Assembly (NCBI RefSeq): GCF_000276665.1
Contig: NW_004955438.1
Location: 13,634,329-13,698,328 of the forward strand
Direction: 5' to 3'
Length of the DNA: 64,000 nucleotides
Source of the DNA: Chinchilla lanigera
Taxonomy: Eukaryota > Chordata > Mammalia > Rodentia > Chinchillidae
The notes under the pieces were generated by a model. The model had not been told where the DNA came from and made no database searches. It was given only the letters and a program-made list of their open reading frames with translations. Below, piece by piece: positions 48,945 to 61,760 of this stretch (the stretch's first letter is position 1; each line of letters opens with the position of its first letter). Both the position numbers and the translations under genes were made by a program.

Positions 48945-49060
48945 TGGTTCTCAGCCCTGGCTGCACATCAGAGTCAATTAATGGGAGGCATCAAAGATGG
49001 CTCTTCCAAAACACTCAGGCTCCAGCCCACCCAGACCCGCTAGGCAGCCTCTCACTCTGT
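48945..49060 (+). mobile_element. MER5-like hAT transposon remnant
   Basis: GGTTCTCAGCCCTGGCTGCA and CATCAGAGTCAATTAATGGG, then CTCAGGCTCCAGCCCACCCA, match the left half of the MER5-type non-autonomous element (TGGTTCTCAACCTTGGCTGCACATTAGAATCA). The rest is lost. Confidence 0.7.
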
Positions 49061-49324
49061 GGAGGGGGGCGCCAAGCAGCTCTGCACTGGCTGGGGGTGA
49101 GAGCCACCCCACTCATCTACACTGCTCCCTCTGGCATGAACACACAGCCGCACACCACGACAGGAGTCTTAGAAGTGTGAAGGAACATTTACCAAGGCCC
49201 AGGGACAGCACAACTGTTCTTGGCCAGCAAGTGGGAACAAACTGGGGCATGAAACGAGCCCTAATGTATGGCCAGACTTCTGTCATCTCTATCATCCATC
49301 ACATCGAGTTCTGCTATTCCTCTG

Positions 49325-49406
49325 TTTTTTTGCCGTGCTACAGGTCAAACCAGGTATTGTGCATGCTAGGCAAGCACTCTGTCGCTGGAGCTACACCCCA
49401 GCCCCA
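49325..49406 (-). repeat. ID-type SINE
   Basis: Short T-run, GTGCTACAGGTCAAACCAGG, TATTGTGCATGCTAGGCAAG and CTGGAGCTACACCCCAGCCC. Reverse orientation, moderately diverged. Confidence 0.87.
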
Positions 49407-50789
49407 GCCCTAGCTGGTTATCAACTCACAGTGTGGCCTCGCATGTGTAAAGGACCAGGCCTGTAGCTCTCTCTGGGCTACCTTAGCTCCGCTTCCCAGT
49501 GTCCCTGACACCCACCCCACCCTCTGAGCCCCAGGCAGGCGCCAGGGCAGTGCCTGCCCAGGAAACATCCAGCCTAAGGTGCCCACCCCACTGGGACTCT
49601 TGACCCTGACTAGGCGACACCCATCTTCAAGATGGGAGGAGCTGGGTCTGCTCTGTAACTCAGGCATCCTAAGCACTCAAAGTGACATAAACAAGAAATA
49701 CATGCAGCACACTATCAGCCAAGCGGGAAACACAGAAAATGACTAAAAAAGCAACAAAACACACGGCGTTCCCACTCAACAAAGACAGCGATCTGTTCTA
49801 AAGTGGCTGCAATTCAGAAGCACACTGGAGAGGGAGCCCTCAGCTCCTACTCATGGAAAAGGACCTCCGGGTATTTATAGCTCTCAGCTGTCCCACGAAA
49901 GCCAAAAGCAGCAGATTCCTGTCCCAGGAAAGGGCCAAGGCTCAGCAGGACAGTGAGTGTCGGGCTTCTCTCTTTCCACACACAGTTCTAGTCATGTGCC
50001 AATCTTTCAGGTGATAAAAATAGAAGCTGGCAAATAAAGCATCCAGGTTCCCCGTTCTGCTTAGCTCAAGGCAGGATACAGCACCAGGTCCAAGTACAAC
50101 CAAGATACGCAGGGCACAGCTGTCCTCCCCCTGGGCCAAATCAGTTCATTTCAAGGCCTGGCAGAGCCGAAGAGGCACCAGGAGCTGATGGCAGCACAGA
50201 GAGGCAGGCAGAGGAAGTGAGAGGGAAAACACAGCCCATCCACCTGCCCTGCCAGACCAGAGCTAAAAGGGAGCAGAAGGCTCCACACTCCTCCTGGCCC
50301 CGGGGAATCCCTCAGGAAAAGTCACTAACATCTCCTGTAGACGTGATCCCAAGTTCAAAGCCGAAGTCACTGACCCAGACCCTAAAGGCTTCAAGCGGAA
50401 GGGGATGCTTCCGGGCCTGACAGGTTAATCCTGATTTGATTTAAACATGAACTTCTAAAAAGCCTTCTTACCCTAGGACAATCCATCATCCACAGGAAGA
50501 TCCTGGCCACTGGCACTTGAGATTAATTGCTTTGAGGAGGAAAAACCCCTATGCTGACTCCTCGTGAAAAGAAAAAAAGAAAGCAATGCTGGCTGGTTCT
50601 GCCCCAGCAGCCGCACTTCCTTACCCCAGAGTGGGCAGAGGTACGCGCAACCTGCTGCTGGGCCCAGGGCTCCACGCCCTCCATATTAACACCACACACA
50701 CACTGTTTATTATTAGATGCCCGCTTCACTCCCTCACAAAAGATTTGAACAGTGTCTGCCACACAGCTGTATGTTCCACAAAAACCCTC

Positions 50790-50905
50790 TATCCTCTGAA
50801 TTTATGCTTCTGGCACCTCTGTCTTGTCATCAGACTAGAGGGCAGGGATATCTCACTCAGTGTAACACCTACAGCGGGCCACGTGCTCCGTGCTAAACGG
50901 AGGAA
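50790..50905. repeat. L2/MIR-type 3' remnant (tentative)
   Basis: CACCTCTGTCTTGTCATCAG, AGGGCAGGGATATCTCACTC and GTGTAACACCTACAGCGGGC loosely follow the L2 3' end (tcccagcgcctagaacagtgcc). Weak. Confidence 0.4.
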
Positions 50906-51115
50906 AACAAGGTGGCCTCCAAGGGACTCCTACTCATCACAGCCCCTGACCAGGGCTGTAACACTGAGTGCTAAACTTTGTATGTGTCCCCAGTGGTCAC
51001 CTATGAAAACATAATCCCTTAAGTCAACAGTGTGGAGAGGTGAGACAGAGACCATGACAGCTGGGACTGGTGGCAACCTGTACAGATCTTATGTCAAAAT
51101 AATAATAATAGCTTT

Positions 51116-51350
51116 TTTTGCTGGCCGTGATGGTAAACGCATGCTGGGTGGTAATCCCAGCACTCAAGAGGCTGAGGCAGGAGGATTGTCACAAATTTCA
51201 GGCCAGCCTGGGCTATATAGAGTCAGTTCAAGGCCAATCTGAACGACACGGCAAGACCCTGCCTCAAAATTAATTAATTAATTAATTAATTAAAATAAAT
51301 GAAAAGGGCTAGGAATGTAGCTCAGAGCTCCTTGGGTTCAATTTCCAGGT
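51116..51350 (+). repeat. B1-dID SINE with (ATTA)n linker
   Basis: B1 arm with the internal duplication (CAGGCCAGCCTGGGCTATAT / CAAGGCCAATCTGAACGACA), a TTAATTAATTAATTAATTAA microsatellite in the A-rich linker (about 51270-51293), then a short dID arm (GGCTAGGAATGTAGCTCAGA ... GGGTTCAATTTCCAGGTCC). Confidence 0.9.
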
Positions 51351-53402
51351 CCAAAATGGGGCGGTGTGGGGGGGTGATTAGACCATGAGGACTCTGCTCT
51401 CTTCAACAGACTACTGTTCTCAGCACAGGACTGGGCTGGTTGTTGTGGAACTGGGTTCCTCCTCCCTCCCTTCATACCATATGATGCTTTCTTCCTTGTT
51501 AAACATAAAAACCAGGCCCCCACCACATGCAGCCCCTTGATCTTGGACTCCCTAACCTCCAGAGGTTCCAAACGAACTTCAGTCATTCATAAATTACCCA
51601 GTCTATAGCACTCCGTTGCATGAGCACCGAATGGGATAAGGCACAGGTGCCCAGGGTGCTCGCCCATCCGACCTCTCAGCTTGCTAACTGGCTGCTCCAC
51701 ATCAGCACCGTGGGACACCAGGAGGCCAAGCCCTCGGTCAGCCTGCACATCCTCCTGATTACACATCTAAGTCACCTCCCAGGTACTGTGCAAGAAGCCA
51801 ACGGTTGGTCACATCAATTACAGGAAACCCAGAGCCGAAATGCGTATTAAAAAATCCAAGTCACCAAGTTTCCAAAGCCAGAGAGCAGGATAGAAACATC
51901 TGGCTTCCTTTGCCTGGGTCCCATCACCACCAGAACTAAAGCTGGGAGAACAGGGCCTCCAGAAAAAAAGGACAACATCAGTCCTTGGGCTGAAACACTT
52001 GATGTTTTAGATTCTGCGCTTTGTCAAGGTTATCAGGTTCCCTAGTTTCTCTGAGCTTCCTTCTCCTCCTCTCTAAGGCATTAATAAAAGCCACCTTGTG
52101 AAAGTGAAGACTGAAGAATAGTATATAAAGACCCGAGCAGCAGCCCCCAAGGCCCACCACTACCTTCCCAACAGTGGCCACAGCCTGGAATGTTCTGGAA
52201 GCCCCCCAGGGCCTGGCCATTCCACTCAGGGCCTGTTTCAGGTGTCCTGTGAGGCCCTGGGGACACAGACCATGGTCGATTCTTTCAGTTTACCATCCAT
52301 CGTCCTCACAATACAAACCTTCTCCCTGACATGCACAAAAAAGCCCTAACTAAGTTCCTTCCTTGTTTCTGAATTGGGGTAAAAAGGAACAAAACACAAA
52401 ACTTAACATATAACCTTTCCATGTACAGCTGATGGCACTCCACACATGCACACTGCTGTGTGGCCATCCCCATCCGCCGTCTCCAAAACGCTTTTCGGCT
52501 CACATAAATGAACCTGTATCCCGCAAACTGTAACTGCCTAGGTTCCTTGCTTGTTAAAAATCAGAGGATTCCTACAACCAGGGTGCTTCCTAAAATAACC
52601 AAAATTAAATTTTCCTGAGCATACTATACTCTTTTTCCAGCCCTGCTCTGGAATTTAAGCCTCATTACCCCTTCACACTCTTTAAGCTCTTCCAACCAAA
52701 TCTGAACCCTTGGGTTTAACGGCTGCACCGTGACTTCCTCTCCTAACTCCTCCTAGCTGCTCCTTACGCTTTCGGGCCTCTCAGGATGCCAACAACCACA
52801 GGGCCACAGCAACAGCTGACTCCACGTAATCCTATTCCTGCCCACTGGCCATGTCCAGGAGACGTACCTAAGTGTTCAAACAGCCCCAGGAACTCATGAT
52901 CTATAAACTCTAGCGTCAGAACACCCCCTTCCACCCTGTGGCCCCACAAATCCAATCCAGTAAGTCTGGAGGTGGGGGTGGGTTATGGACGTGGAGCCCT
53001 GAGGTCCTGACTTCAAACTCCCAGCCAGTGCAGGGCAAAGTCTCATTAGTCAGAACAAGAAAGAAAAAGCGACAGCTCCACCGACCACATTCCACTCACT
53101 TTCCGTTAAGAGCCCTGCTTGAAGAACGAGATCAAACAAAAGGTTTGTCACAATGGCTTCCCCTTTGGAAATCGCTGCATCCCACCTTTTGAAACTCAGG
53201 ATTGATACAGATCCAGTTTCAAAACAAGGAGGCATAAAGACCAGGACTATTTTAGAGGTCACTCCAGTGCGCACAGGGTGGCCGCTGCCGTGTGGCTGCT
53301 ACTAGCAAAGCATCAGCTCAGGGGATCCAGGCAGAGACAGCGAGTCGAAGCAGGCACCAAAATTCCTGCCCGTGGGACACAGAGAGAGCAAGTGGGAGCG
53401 GA

Positions 53403-53490
53403 GAGGTGTGATGACAGCGATAATGCAAACCATTAGCTCACAGGCAGAGGTGTGATGACAGCGATAATGCAAACCATTAGCTCACAGGCA
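53403..53490. repeat. Perfect 44-bp tandem duplication
   Basis: Two identical 44-bp units, 53403-53446 and 53447-53490, each beginning GAGGTGTGATGACAGCGATA and ending CAGGCA, with the next four bases (GAGG) starting a third unit. No mismatch was seen between the two, which suggests a recent event. Confidence 0.96.
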
Positions 53491-55424
53491 GAGGGCCGGT
53501 GGAGAGTCCCGTCACGAAACCAGCTCCTACGCACTACTACTCACCAGGCCCCAGCTCCACAGGCCGTGGGAGCCCAGGTTAAGCATCTCGCTCTCTTGGA
53601 GTTATTGGAACTCAGGGAGAAGAGTCCAGCTAGCACCTCCACCGCACAAAGGAGGAAAGAGCTTGGGGGACATGTCACAGCCCCGTCTCTCGGCCTCCGC
53701 CCTGGGAGCCCTGGAGATTCTCACTTGTGCAGAGGAAATAAGGGGCCCTGCGGGAAGGGGTGGCAGAGCCAACGCCCTGTTCTGCCTCAGGACTGATGGG
53801 CAGGACACCTCCTGAGGCCCCCTTGGGGTGCAGACACAAAGGTCAAATGACGCAGAGGCAGCTGGACCACGGTTTACGTCCCCAAGGAAGAAACCCGGAA
53901 AAGGTAGAATAGGAAAGGAATGAGCGACAGATGCAAGTTGCTCTACCTTCCCAGGTGGCCCACACTTTAGCCCCCTTCCGTTCCCCTCAGAGAATCACTC
54001 TTATATCTGCTGCCCCAGACAGTCAACAGGATGGTCCAGGGTCACCAGAAACCACTGAATCTTCGGTCTCTGCCATCTCAAGCTTGGAGTACCCACAACT
54101 GCAGCCCACGAAAACTGCAGTTCTGCAAGCCCTGTCCATAAAATTCAAATGCCACAAATCCTCTGCCCCAAGACAGGAGGCTACGAGACCAATTTAGCTC
54201 CCAAAAGATGCCCAAACTATTATTTCCACAGTCGTGCAGCCACAATGCTGCACTCCACAGGACACAGCTACACCCGCTGCAGGAGCAGAAGAGGACCCTA
54301 TTTTGTTACTGAGGTTTGGAAAGGAGGTATGCATGTTTTTTAGTGTTAAAGATATTAAGCCTAAACATTAGAAAGCTCAGGGGAGCCAGGCTGGCGAGAC
54401 GAAGTTGAAGACAATCAATTTAATCTCCACCCCCAAAGACTGAGTCTCTGGTACCTGACATATGGCATTTCCATCAACAAACCCAACACCACATGAAAAG
54501 CCTGAAAGCCCCGCAGGTTGCAGGTCTGTGTGAAAACAGCAGGGTCCTAAGAGGGGGTTCAAAGCTGTGGGGGAGGGGGCCACCTCGCCTAAGCACTCTG
54601 GGCCTGAGTCCCCTCCCTGTCGGGGACAGGATGACTGTCAGCCCTGGGTCCTCCAATTATTCAACAGAATCAGCAACAGGTCAGGCCCTTTGTAGGTTCA
54701 CTGTGGCCTAGAGGTAGGATTCCAGCCCAGGGCAATACAGTCTTCCCTGAATGGGATGACTCTGAATTATTTACTCCAAGTGGCGGCTTACACAGTTACG
54801 CGTCATGTCATTAACACGCTGAAGGCAGATGTGTCTCTGTGCTGGCTGGTGTGGTGAGAGAGAAACAGAAAAAGATTCACGCCCTGTTTTACGCGAGTCT
54901 CGTTATGCGGCTTTCCCTCATGAGATAGTGTGTGAGACGCTCACAGCACACACTAAGCTCAAAATGCAGAGATCACACAGGAGAAAAATGAGCAGCGCCA
55001 GAGCCAAGCACATGTGTGCACACGTATTCCCCTCATCCAAATCACCAGTGAACTGCCCTTGCAAGGGCCCTCTGATAATCCGGTCAGGGCTAAATGAACC
55101 AAAGTGCGACCCATAGGCGGGCTTGCCTACCACCCCTCTGCCAGACAGCTGGGCATTCTCGCCTCCCAACGAGCCTCGCTGCAGCATGGTACCAGCACAA
55201 GGCCCTCGTTTAGGCCTCCAGTCACCTCCCAGGTGGGCACCTCTCGCCAGATAAAAAGGACTCTAAGAGGTGAGCAACTTGCCCACGCCACAAACCCAAG
55301 GGGTGAACTCGAAGGAATCCACAGCTTGACTTTGAGCTCTGCACACAGGAGGTTTGCAGCTCCCCACCAAGTCAGCCTGGGACACGAGCCCTCACTGACT
55401 TCAGAAACTTGTTATTTCCTATGA

Positions 55425-55535
55425 GCCTCTCAACAACCCATAAGGCAACTATTGCTCACATTTTACAGATGAGGCTAAATGATACACCCTAAGTCACACT
55501 GCCGGCAACAGTGACACAGGAGTGTCTAGGCCCAC
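55425..55535 (-). repeat. MIR SINE remnant
   Basis: GAGCCTCTCAACAACCCATA, AGGCAACTATTGCTCACATT, TTACAGATGAGGCTAAATGA, then AAGTCACACTGCCGGCAACA. Good reverse-oriented MIR core. Confidence 0.8.
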
Positions 55536-57559
55536 GGCCAAGTTGAAGGACCCAAGCTGACAAAGCAGTACAGCTCTCTCCCATGGCTGCTGTCCCACCT
55601 ACCATCTTGTCCTTTGTGCCCTGGCTTCTCCTTCCTGGCCATTCAGGTCAACAGGGCAGCTAACTTCGAGCCTTCCACTGAGAGAGCACACCTGCCAACT
55701 CCATCACCAAGGCCAGAGGCACCCAGCGGAGGGGCCGGGAGACCTCTCTGAAGGGACCTGCACCCACGTCTGCCCTCAGGGTTAACCTGCTGAAAACCCA
55801 ACCCCAAACCCACAGACCTCTTGCCGTGTACACTTGGCAGCCTTGCCCCTTTACATTCCCTCAAAATATCACTGACAAGCTCAGAACTGGGAGATCCAGG
55901 GTATAGCCCTCTCTGCAGGCCTCACTGAGCCCAGCAATTAAGACAAGCACTTCTTTATTGCCTTGCTTTTCCTCTCCTTGCTGCAAAAATAAGACTGAGA
56001 TGATCTCAGAAGAGACCAAGACCCTGAATGCCACAGCCAAGCAGCAGAAAATCTCTGCCTTTCCAAAGGGAACAGTTGAGTAACAAAAACTGTTATTAGC
56101 CCTGGATGCGGGCCACGCAGCCGGCCAGCTTTACAGAGCAACCATGCTTGCCTGGGCAAGTTCTTCCGCGACGCCTCTGACGAACCAGTTATAACATCAA
56201 ACGTGCTGATCTTGGCACTTATACCCAAACTCAAGGCAAAGGACAGAAGATTTTTCCCCCAGTTTAAAACCTTGAGAAATCCGTTTCCCTCCTTTTTGCC
56301 ACAAAAGGAACCGGTACCTTTCACCACTTCCTACCTCTGGCGTTGAGGATACGGCCGGGGAAGAAGCTCTTTCTAACGGTCAATGTATTCATGCCCACAA
56401 GCAGGGTTCTCACCAGGAGCTGAACAACACGCACCATCTGAAGCGAGCTGAGCTCACCGCTGGCTTGGAGGGCAGCGCACTTGTGCTTGGAGCTACCGTT
56501 TTACTGAAGCACCAACTAAGACCCCTCGCCCGGTGATCGGGTGACCACAGCTCCCAGCCCATCCCCAGTGACCTTGCCACTTCTGTGCATCAAATCCCTA
56601 ATGGCACACACCTCCTTTTAAACGAACGGCCGTGAATGAAGACAAAAGCTGCGCAGAAGGTGCAAAGTCTGTACCCCACGCGTTTACCCAGCGAGGGACC
56701 GCGTATCAGAAATGTGACTGCAGGAGGAAATGCAATCCAGAGGAAGGACGGGAGCCTAGAGAAAGGTCCCGAGCTGTAAACTAGGGAGACAGCCAGCCTT
56801 TGGGCTGAAGTCCAAGGACTGAGTTCTAAGTATCTGAGCCCACTGCTATGCAGAACAGGGCAGAGCAGGAGAGGCCACGGGGCCTGGGTCTTATCCTCTA
56901 TAGCTGGAGCAAAAGGCAGGATGCCTGCATCCACAGCTCATCCTTTCCAGAGGCCGAGGGACAGTGTGGCAGCTGCAGGACACAAGGAAAACCCCTGGCA
57001 ATGTAAGGTCTGGACTCAAGGCCGGGGAGGAGACAACAGGGACCAGACAGTGTCTGAACGCGCGCGCACACACACACACGTGCACCTGCACACAGGCACA
57101 TACATGCGCTCTCTCTTCCCCAGCGCTTTGCCTTTGAGTCTCCACTGCCCTGGCAGAACTCCAGCTCTGCTAATTACATCAGACTCACCTTTCACCCCTC
57201 CCCACCCGCTGCAATTAGCCCAGATTCTCAGCTTCCTGCTGCTCTGGGGAGAGCGGGTAAAGGGGGACAGCTGTTCCCTCCCCCAACTCCGGAAGTGCTG
57301 TTTTCAGAGGTGCCTGAGGCAACCCAGCCCCTTCCTCTGGGGCCACCAGCAGGCCTGAAGCCTGGTTAACAGAGGGAGCTGAGGCAGGCAATGCCTGGGT
57401 GGTGGCACCCCCGTCCTGGCCCCCCACACATGAGTGCAGGACCCCCAGTCTTCACAGGACAGTTTGCCCCACTGAAGTCATCGGCCTACAGAGTCTGGGC
57501 TTGAATTTTTAAGAAAACATTTCTCCAAGCAGCCAGTGACCAAGGAAACACGCAACTCT

Positions 57560-57645
57560 CCAGGCTGTTTCCTTATCTTGGCCAAGGGGCCTCAGTTTCC
57601 TCATCTGCAAAATGGGGCCCAGCAACTTCTTCCTCCTGGAGGGCA
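57560..57645 (+). repeat. MIR core fragment
   Basis: GGCCTCAGTTTCCTCATCTG CAAAATGGGGCCCAGCA matches the MIR core. Flanks are not resolvable. Confidence 0.75.
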
Positions 57646-58810
57646 TCAAAGTAATAAAGAAGGAGGTGGCTACAAAGCCCCAGGGTGGTTCCTGGATCCC
57701 AGCAGGGGCTTGGATCCCAGCAGAGACTCAGGCCCCCCTCTATCCCTGCCTCTCAACCTTTTGATTCTGCACAGAAATGAGTCCCCAAGTTCCTGGTTGC
57801 TATTCAGTAAGCCTTGACAGCATTTACTCCGACAACAAAAGGGAGGGGAAAAAAGAAAGGAAACCAAGACCAACCGGCAGTCCTCTATCTTGGAGAAACA
57901 AATCCTGCCTCCCAAGAGGCCTGGGACTGTGGCAAGTCACCAAGGGTCCTAGGTCCCTATTTACTCCAACCCTGACCAACAGCTGCACCTCTGAGCTCAA
58001 AAAAGCGTTAGGAACCAGCAAGTCAGGAGGAGACACCTTTTGTCAAGTGCAGAAAAGGGAACTCTAATGGCCCTAAAAGCTGTCAACCTCGAGCACTATC
58101 TGGCCCCTGTGTGGCTGACCTGAGCTCTGTCCCCCAGCCCCATTCGGTCCTACCCTGAGGCCTGCAGTGAGCAGATCGCTGCAGCCTTCTAGCACCCTGA
58201 GACCTCACTGGAGGTGGAACAGGACGAAAAGCAGGTGGCGGCCCAAGGCCACAGCTGAGGGCATCTGCCGGGCCAGTGGCCCTGTGTACCAGCACCTGGT
58301 CATCTGGGGTTCGCCCCTCGCCCACTACTCCTCCTCTGGTCCCTACTGTACTTTGTCCTCTCCTGACCCCCCCACCTGGGAAACCTCACCTGATGGCCAG
58401 CGCTCTGACCCTGCGGGTGCTGCCACCTCCTTGGCCAGAGGCAGTTCTCCCCTTCAAACCCTATGCACCCAGCTGTGACTCTCAGTCAGGTCTGCACCCC
58501 CAGCAGTCCTGTTCTGCAGCCTCCAGATCACCTGCACAACATGTCTGAAACCAAGCCAGCGTGCTCAGCCTCCTCAACCAGAGCCCGGGCCACTGCAGGT
58601 AGCAGCATCAACACCCATGGAGCCTCACCCAAGCCCCCAGGCTTGCCGTCTACATGGGAACCTCAGAACTCATCTTGGTCTCTCTGCTGTTCTTGCCTTA
58701 GTCCAGGCCGCCCTGAGCTGCCCTGACACCCCTCTCCTTCCCAGTCCTGGCCCATTCTCCATTTGGGTGCCAGAGTTTTCTCTTAAACTTTCCCTTCTCA
58801 AAATTCTCCT

Positions 58811-59185
58811 AAGCCAGGCATGGTGGCAGCACAAACCTCTAACCCCAGCTACTTGGGAGGAGAAGGAGGATCCTAGAGGAGCCCAAGTCCGAGGGCAGCC
58901 TGGCCCAACACAGCGTGACTCTGTCTCAAAACAAAATGTAAATACAAATAAAACCTAAAAAGGGGCTGGGGATTTAGCTCAGTGGCACAGCACCTGCCTG
59001 GCAAGCGCAAGGTTGTAAGTTCGATTCCCAGTATCGGAAAAAAAACGAACAAAAAACAAAAACAAACAAACAAAAAACCAAATAAAACCTAAAATAATAT
59101 AAATTCTTCAGGGCTATGGATGTAGCCCAGTAGTACAGCACCTATTTAGTGCACAAAGGGCTTGGATTCAATCCTAAGAACAAGA
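58811..59185 (+). repeat. B1-dID interrupted by a younger ID
   Basis: 58811-58944 is a B1 arm (AGCCAGGCATGGTGGCAGCA ... GACTCTGTCTCAAAACAAAA). 58961-59078 is a little-diverged ID (GGCTGGGGATTTAGCTCAGT ... GTTCGATTCCCAGTATCGG) with an A-rich tail. CAAATAAAACCTAAAA flanks it at 58945-58960 and 59079-59094. The original dID arm resumes near 59111 (GGGCTATGGATGTAGCCCAG ... TTGGATTCAATCCTAAGAAC). Confidence 0.95.
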
Positions 59186-59974
59186 AGAAGAAAATCGCGA
59201 GACCTCTGAGTCCATCAGGATGAGGTTCACGCCCTCCAGCCCATGCAAGTGCATCACCTCGGGGCATCCTGCCCTCACCCTTCACCGACTCCCCAGCCTC
59301 CAGGTTGCTCTACATTCCCAAGGCGTTCAGGTATCTGCTCTGCTCTGCTGCAGACATCCCCTCTCAGCCTGGCTCTTCAAGGGCAGGCCAAGTGTCACCC
59401 TCAGGCAGAGCTCTCCAGGGTCCTCGGCCCTTCCCCGGTCTGCATCCGGTGAGCATGCGGGGTCCCGAGCACACACGCGTGCCTCAACAATCCATGTGCT
59501 TACCTGCCCCTCCCCCACCCAAGTCGGGAGCAGCTCAGCCGCGGACAACAGCCTTCAGAACAGGAGGAGAAGCAAAGAACCAGGTGGTCCTCATGTCACA
59601 CTCACCTCTGGGCCACCAGAGCCTCTTCACCCCACATTTTATCGTTCTGTACACCAGCAAGGGAATGGAAGGCAGGAAGGGGACCCGAGGGGCCCACTTC
59701 CCCAGGGTGCTCTTAAGCGGTAACTGACCACAGCGTTCACACAAAGGCCACGGAAGCCAGCTGTGTGTAAGTCCACAGGTTCCCACAGACAGAGCCAGTC
59801 CCCGCACTGGACCATTGGCTCCAGGCAGCCCCTGCCCGGCCCATCGTGACCTGTGATTTCTGCCCCTCCACAACCCCTCGGGGAGCCCTGCTAGCACAAT
59901 CCCAAAACAGCAGTCCACGCTTCCTACTGCAAAGGAAGTCCGCTCAGACAAAAACGCACAAACCTTCTCAGGGA

Positions 59975-60045
59975 CTGTGCTGCAGCTCACTGGGAGAACA
60001 TTTGCCTAGCATGCCAGAGGCCCAGGGCTCGCAAAAACAAACGGA
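59975..60045 (+). repeat. Degraded ID-type SINE
   Basis: GTGCTGCAGCTCACTGGGAG, ACATTTGCCTAGCATGCCAG, AGGCCCAGGGCTCGCAAAAA. The A-box area and central region are recognisable, the B box is mostly gone. Confidence 0.65.
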
Positions 60046-60079
60046 AAACATCTCAGGACTTCGCTGGTGGGGGAGACAG

Positions 60080-60470
60080 AAATCTCCAGTGTTCAACAGC
60101 AGCAGAGACCACTGCAACTTAAATACAGCCACAACTGGCAAAGGGTACAATCGGGCAATTCACGCTAGAAAAAGAAAGCCTACAAATCCAGCAGTAGGGG
60201 GAGTCAGGAGCAAAAGTCCTCAAAGTATTCACGCCCTTTGACCCAGGTTACTTCCCACCAGGAACTTACCCTGAGGAACTAAAAACATTCGCTGAAATAC
60301 TATTTATAATTCTGAGGCAAAATGACTCAGGACTGATGATAACAGTACAGCTACACAATAAAGCATCATATAGGCACTGCAATTCATGTTGTAAAGAGTA
60401 TAGAATGGCATAGGAAAATGTCCACGGCACCATAAGTGAAAGAAAAAAGCAGGTAGTGAGAGATGCGACC
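60080..60470 (+). repeat. L1 3'-UTR (old family)
   Basis: GCAATTCACGCTAGAAAAAG, CCTTTGACCCAGGTTACTTC, AGGAACTTACCCTGAGGAAC, ACTATTTATAATTCTGAGGC, TACACAATAAAGCATCATAT, GCATAGGAAAATGTCCACGG and TAAGTGAAAGAAAAAAGCAG occur in the order expected for a common old L1 3' region. Confidence 0.75.
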
Positions 60471-60836
60471 CACCTGCAGGAGGGGAAAAGCATTAGTATC
60501 AAAATGCTAACAATGGCATCCCTCACCGCCGAGACAGTGGGCGAATTTAATTTCCTTTATTATTTCCTAACCTGCAGGAAGAAAGGAGCTTTACAATCAA
60601 AAACACTATCTTTAATTTCCTCAGAATGTGAACCTCAGCTACAAAATCAAGGAGAGGCCTCTTCTTTAACCTTTGAAGTCCAAAGTGGAGAAGGTAATTT
60701 CTCCTCTGCAAATTCAACACCATGTGTTATTCATGAAGCAAATTCGACGAGAACCCACAGCGATGGTGCCGGATGCTTCGTCCCTTTGCACACGGTCCCT
60801 ACACACAGCAGCTACGCACGCACATGCACCAGCGCT

Positions 60837-60861
60837 CACACACACACACACACACACACAC
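60837..60861. repeat. (CA)n microsatellite
   Basis: Run of about 12 CA units ending ACACCC. Confidence 0.95.
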
Positions 60862-61314
60862 CCTTTAAACCCCCTTGAACACACAAATGACAGCGCTGTG
60901 AGCTCTGCAGGCTCAATATGTTGTTGTCACCACCAATGTCAAACGCACACTTCCTTCTATTCTTACTTTTGACAGAAGTTTTTCATTTTTTAGACTGAGC
61001 GTGCACAGTTCTCAAGATAATTCTCATGTACGGCAGCCAGCCCATGCTAGAGGGGAACAAACGTAGAGAGGATCCATGCCCTCCCCTCCCAGACCCTGGC
61101 CAAGCTGCCCTGCTCCCTCTGGTCACCGCCCCATCTACCCTTTCCCTTCCTCAGCACAACGGCTGCCAGGACTCTGCCTTCCTGTCTGAGGGCTGACAAG
61201 ACATGTGTGAAGGCAGAGTCACCTGTGACAACCAAGCTCCTCCTGCCCCGGCAGGTGGCTGCAGAAGTCCCTCTAAAACCACTCTGGAAACAATCTGACC
61301 AGGCAGTTCTGGCC

Positions 61315-61437
61315 AAAGGTGCTTTATAGTCACCAGGGGGCTTCATAAAACAGACCCCCCCGCCTTAACCGGCATTTCTAACCTGTTCCCAGCAGTGAAG
61401 ATGCTGCTGGCCTGGAACGCTTCAAAAACCACTGCTC
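61315..61437. mobile_element. MER5-like hAT remnant (tentative)
   Basis: TAGTCACCAGGGGGCTTCAT, a GGCATTTCTAACCTGTTCCC block and GATGCTGCTGGCCTGGAACG with AAACCACTGCTCC resemble the two halves of a MER5-type element. The SINE at 61438 follows directly. Confidence 0.6.
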
Positions 61438-61625
61438 CAGCTGGGCGTGGTGGCGCACACCTGTCATCCCAGCACGCTAAGAGGCTGAGGCAGGGGAATC
61501 ACAAGCTTGAGCCCAGTCTGGGTAACTGAGCAACTTAGTGAGACCCTGTCTCAAAATAATAAGGGCTGCGAACGTAGTTCAATCCAAAGGTCTTGAGTTC
61601 AATCCCCAGTACCAAGAAGAAGAAA
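61438..61625 (+). repeat. B1-dID dimeric SINE
   Basis: B1 arm (AGCTGGGCGTGGTGGCGCAC, CCAGCACGCTAAGAGGCTGA, GAGCCCAGTCTGGGTAACTG), linker CTCAAAATAATAA, then a short dID arm (GGGCTGCGAACGTAGTTCAA ... GAGTTCAATCCCCAGTACC). Confidence 0.94.
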
Positions 61626-61639
61626 AACAGTACTGCTTC

Positions 61640-61760
61640 TAGTGCTCTGATCCTCAGTTTTGTCTAAGCAGCTAGGATGCTTTTGAAAATGTAGATTCCA
61701 GGCCCCAGGCCCCAGAAGGGCCCCAAAACAGCAAGTCAGGGGGAGGCCAAAGCATAGGTG
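61640..61760. mobile_element. MER5-like hAT remnant (tentative)
   Basis: GGATGCTTTTGAAAATGTAG ATTCCAGGCCCCAGGCCCCA resembles a MER5-type internal region (AGCTTTTAAAAA...CCTGGGCCCCACCCC). It may be a second copy or part of the 61315 element. Confidence 0.45.
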
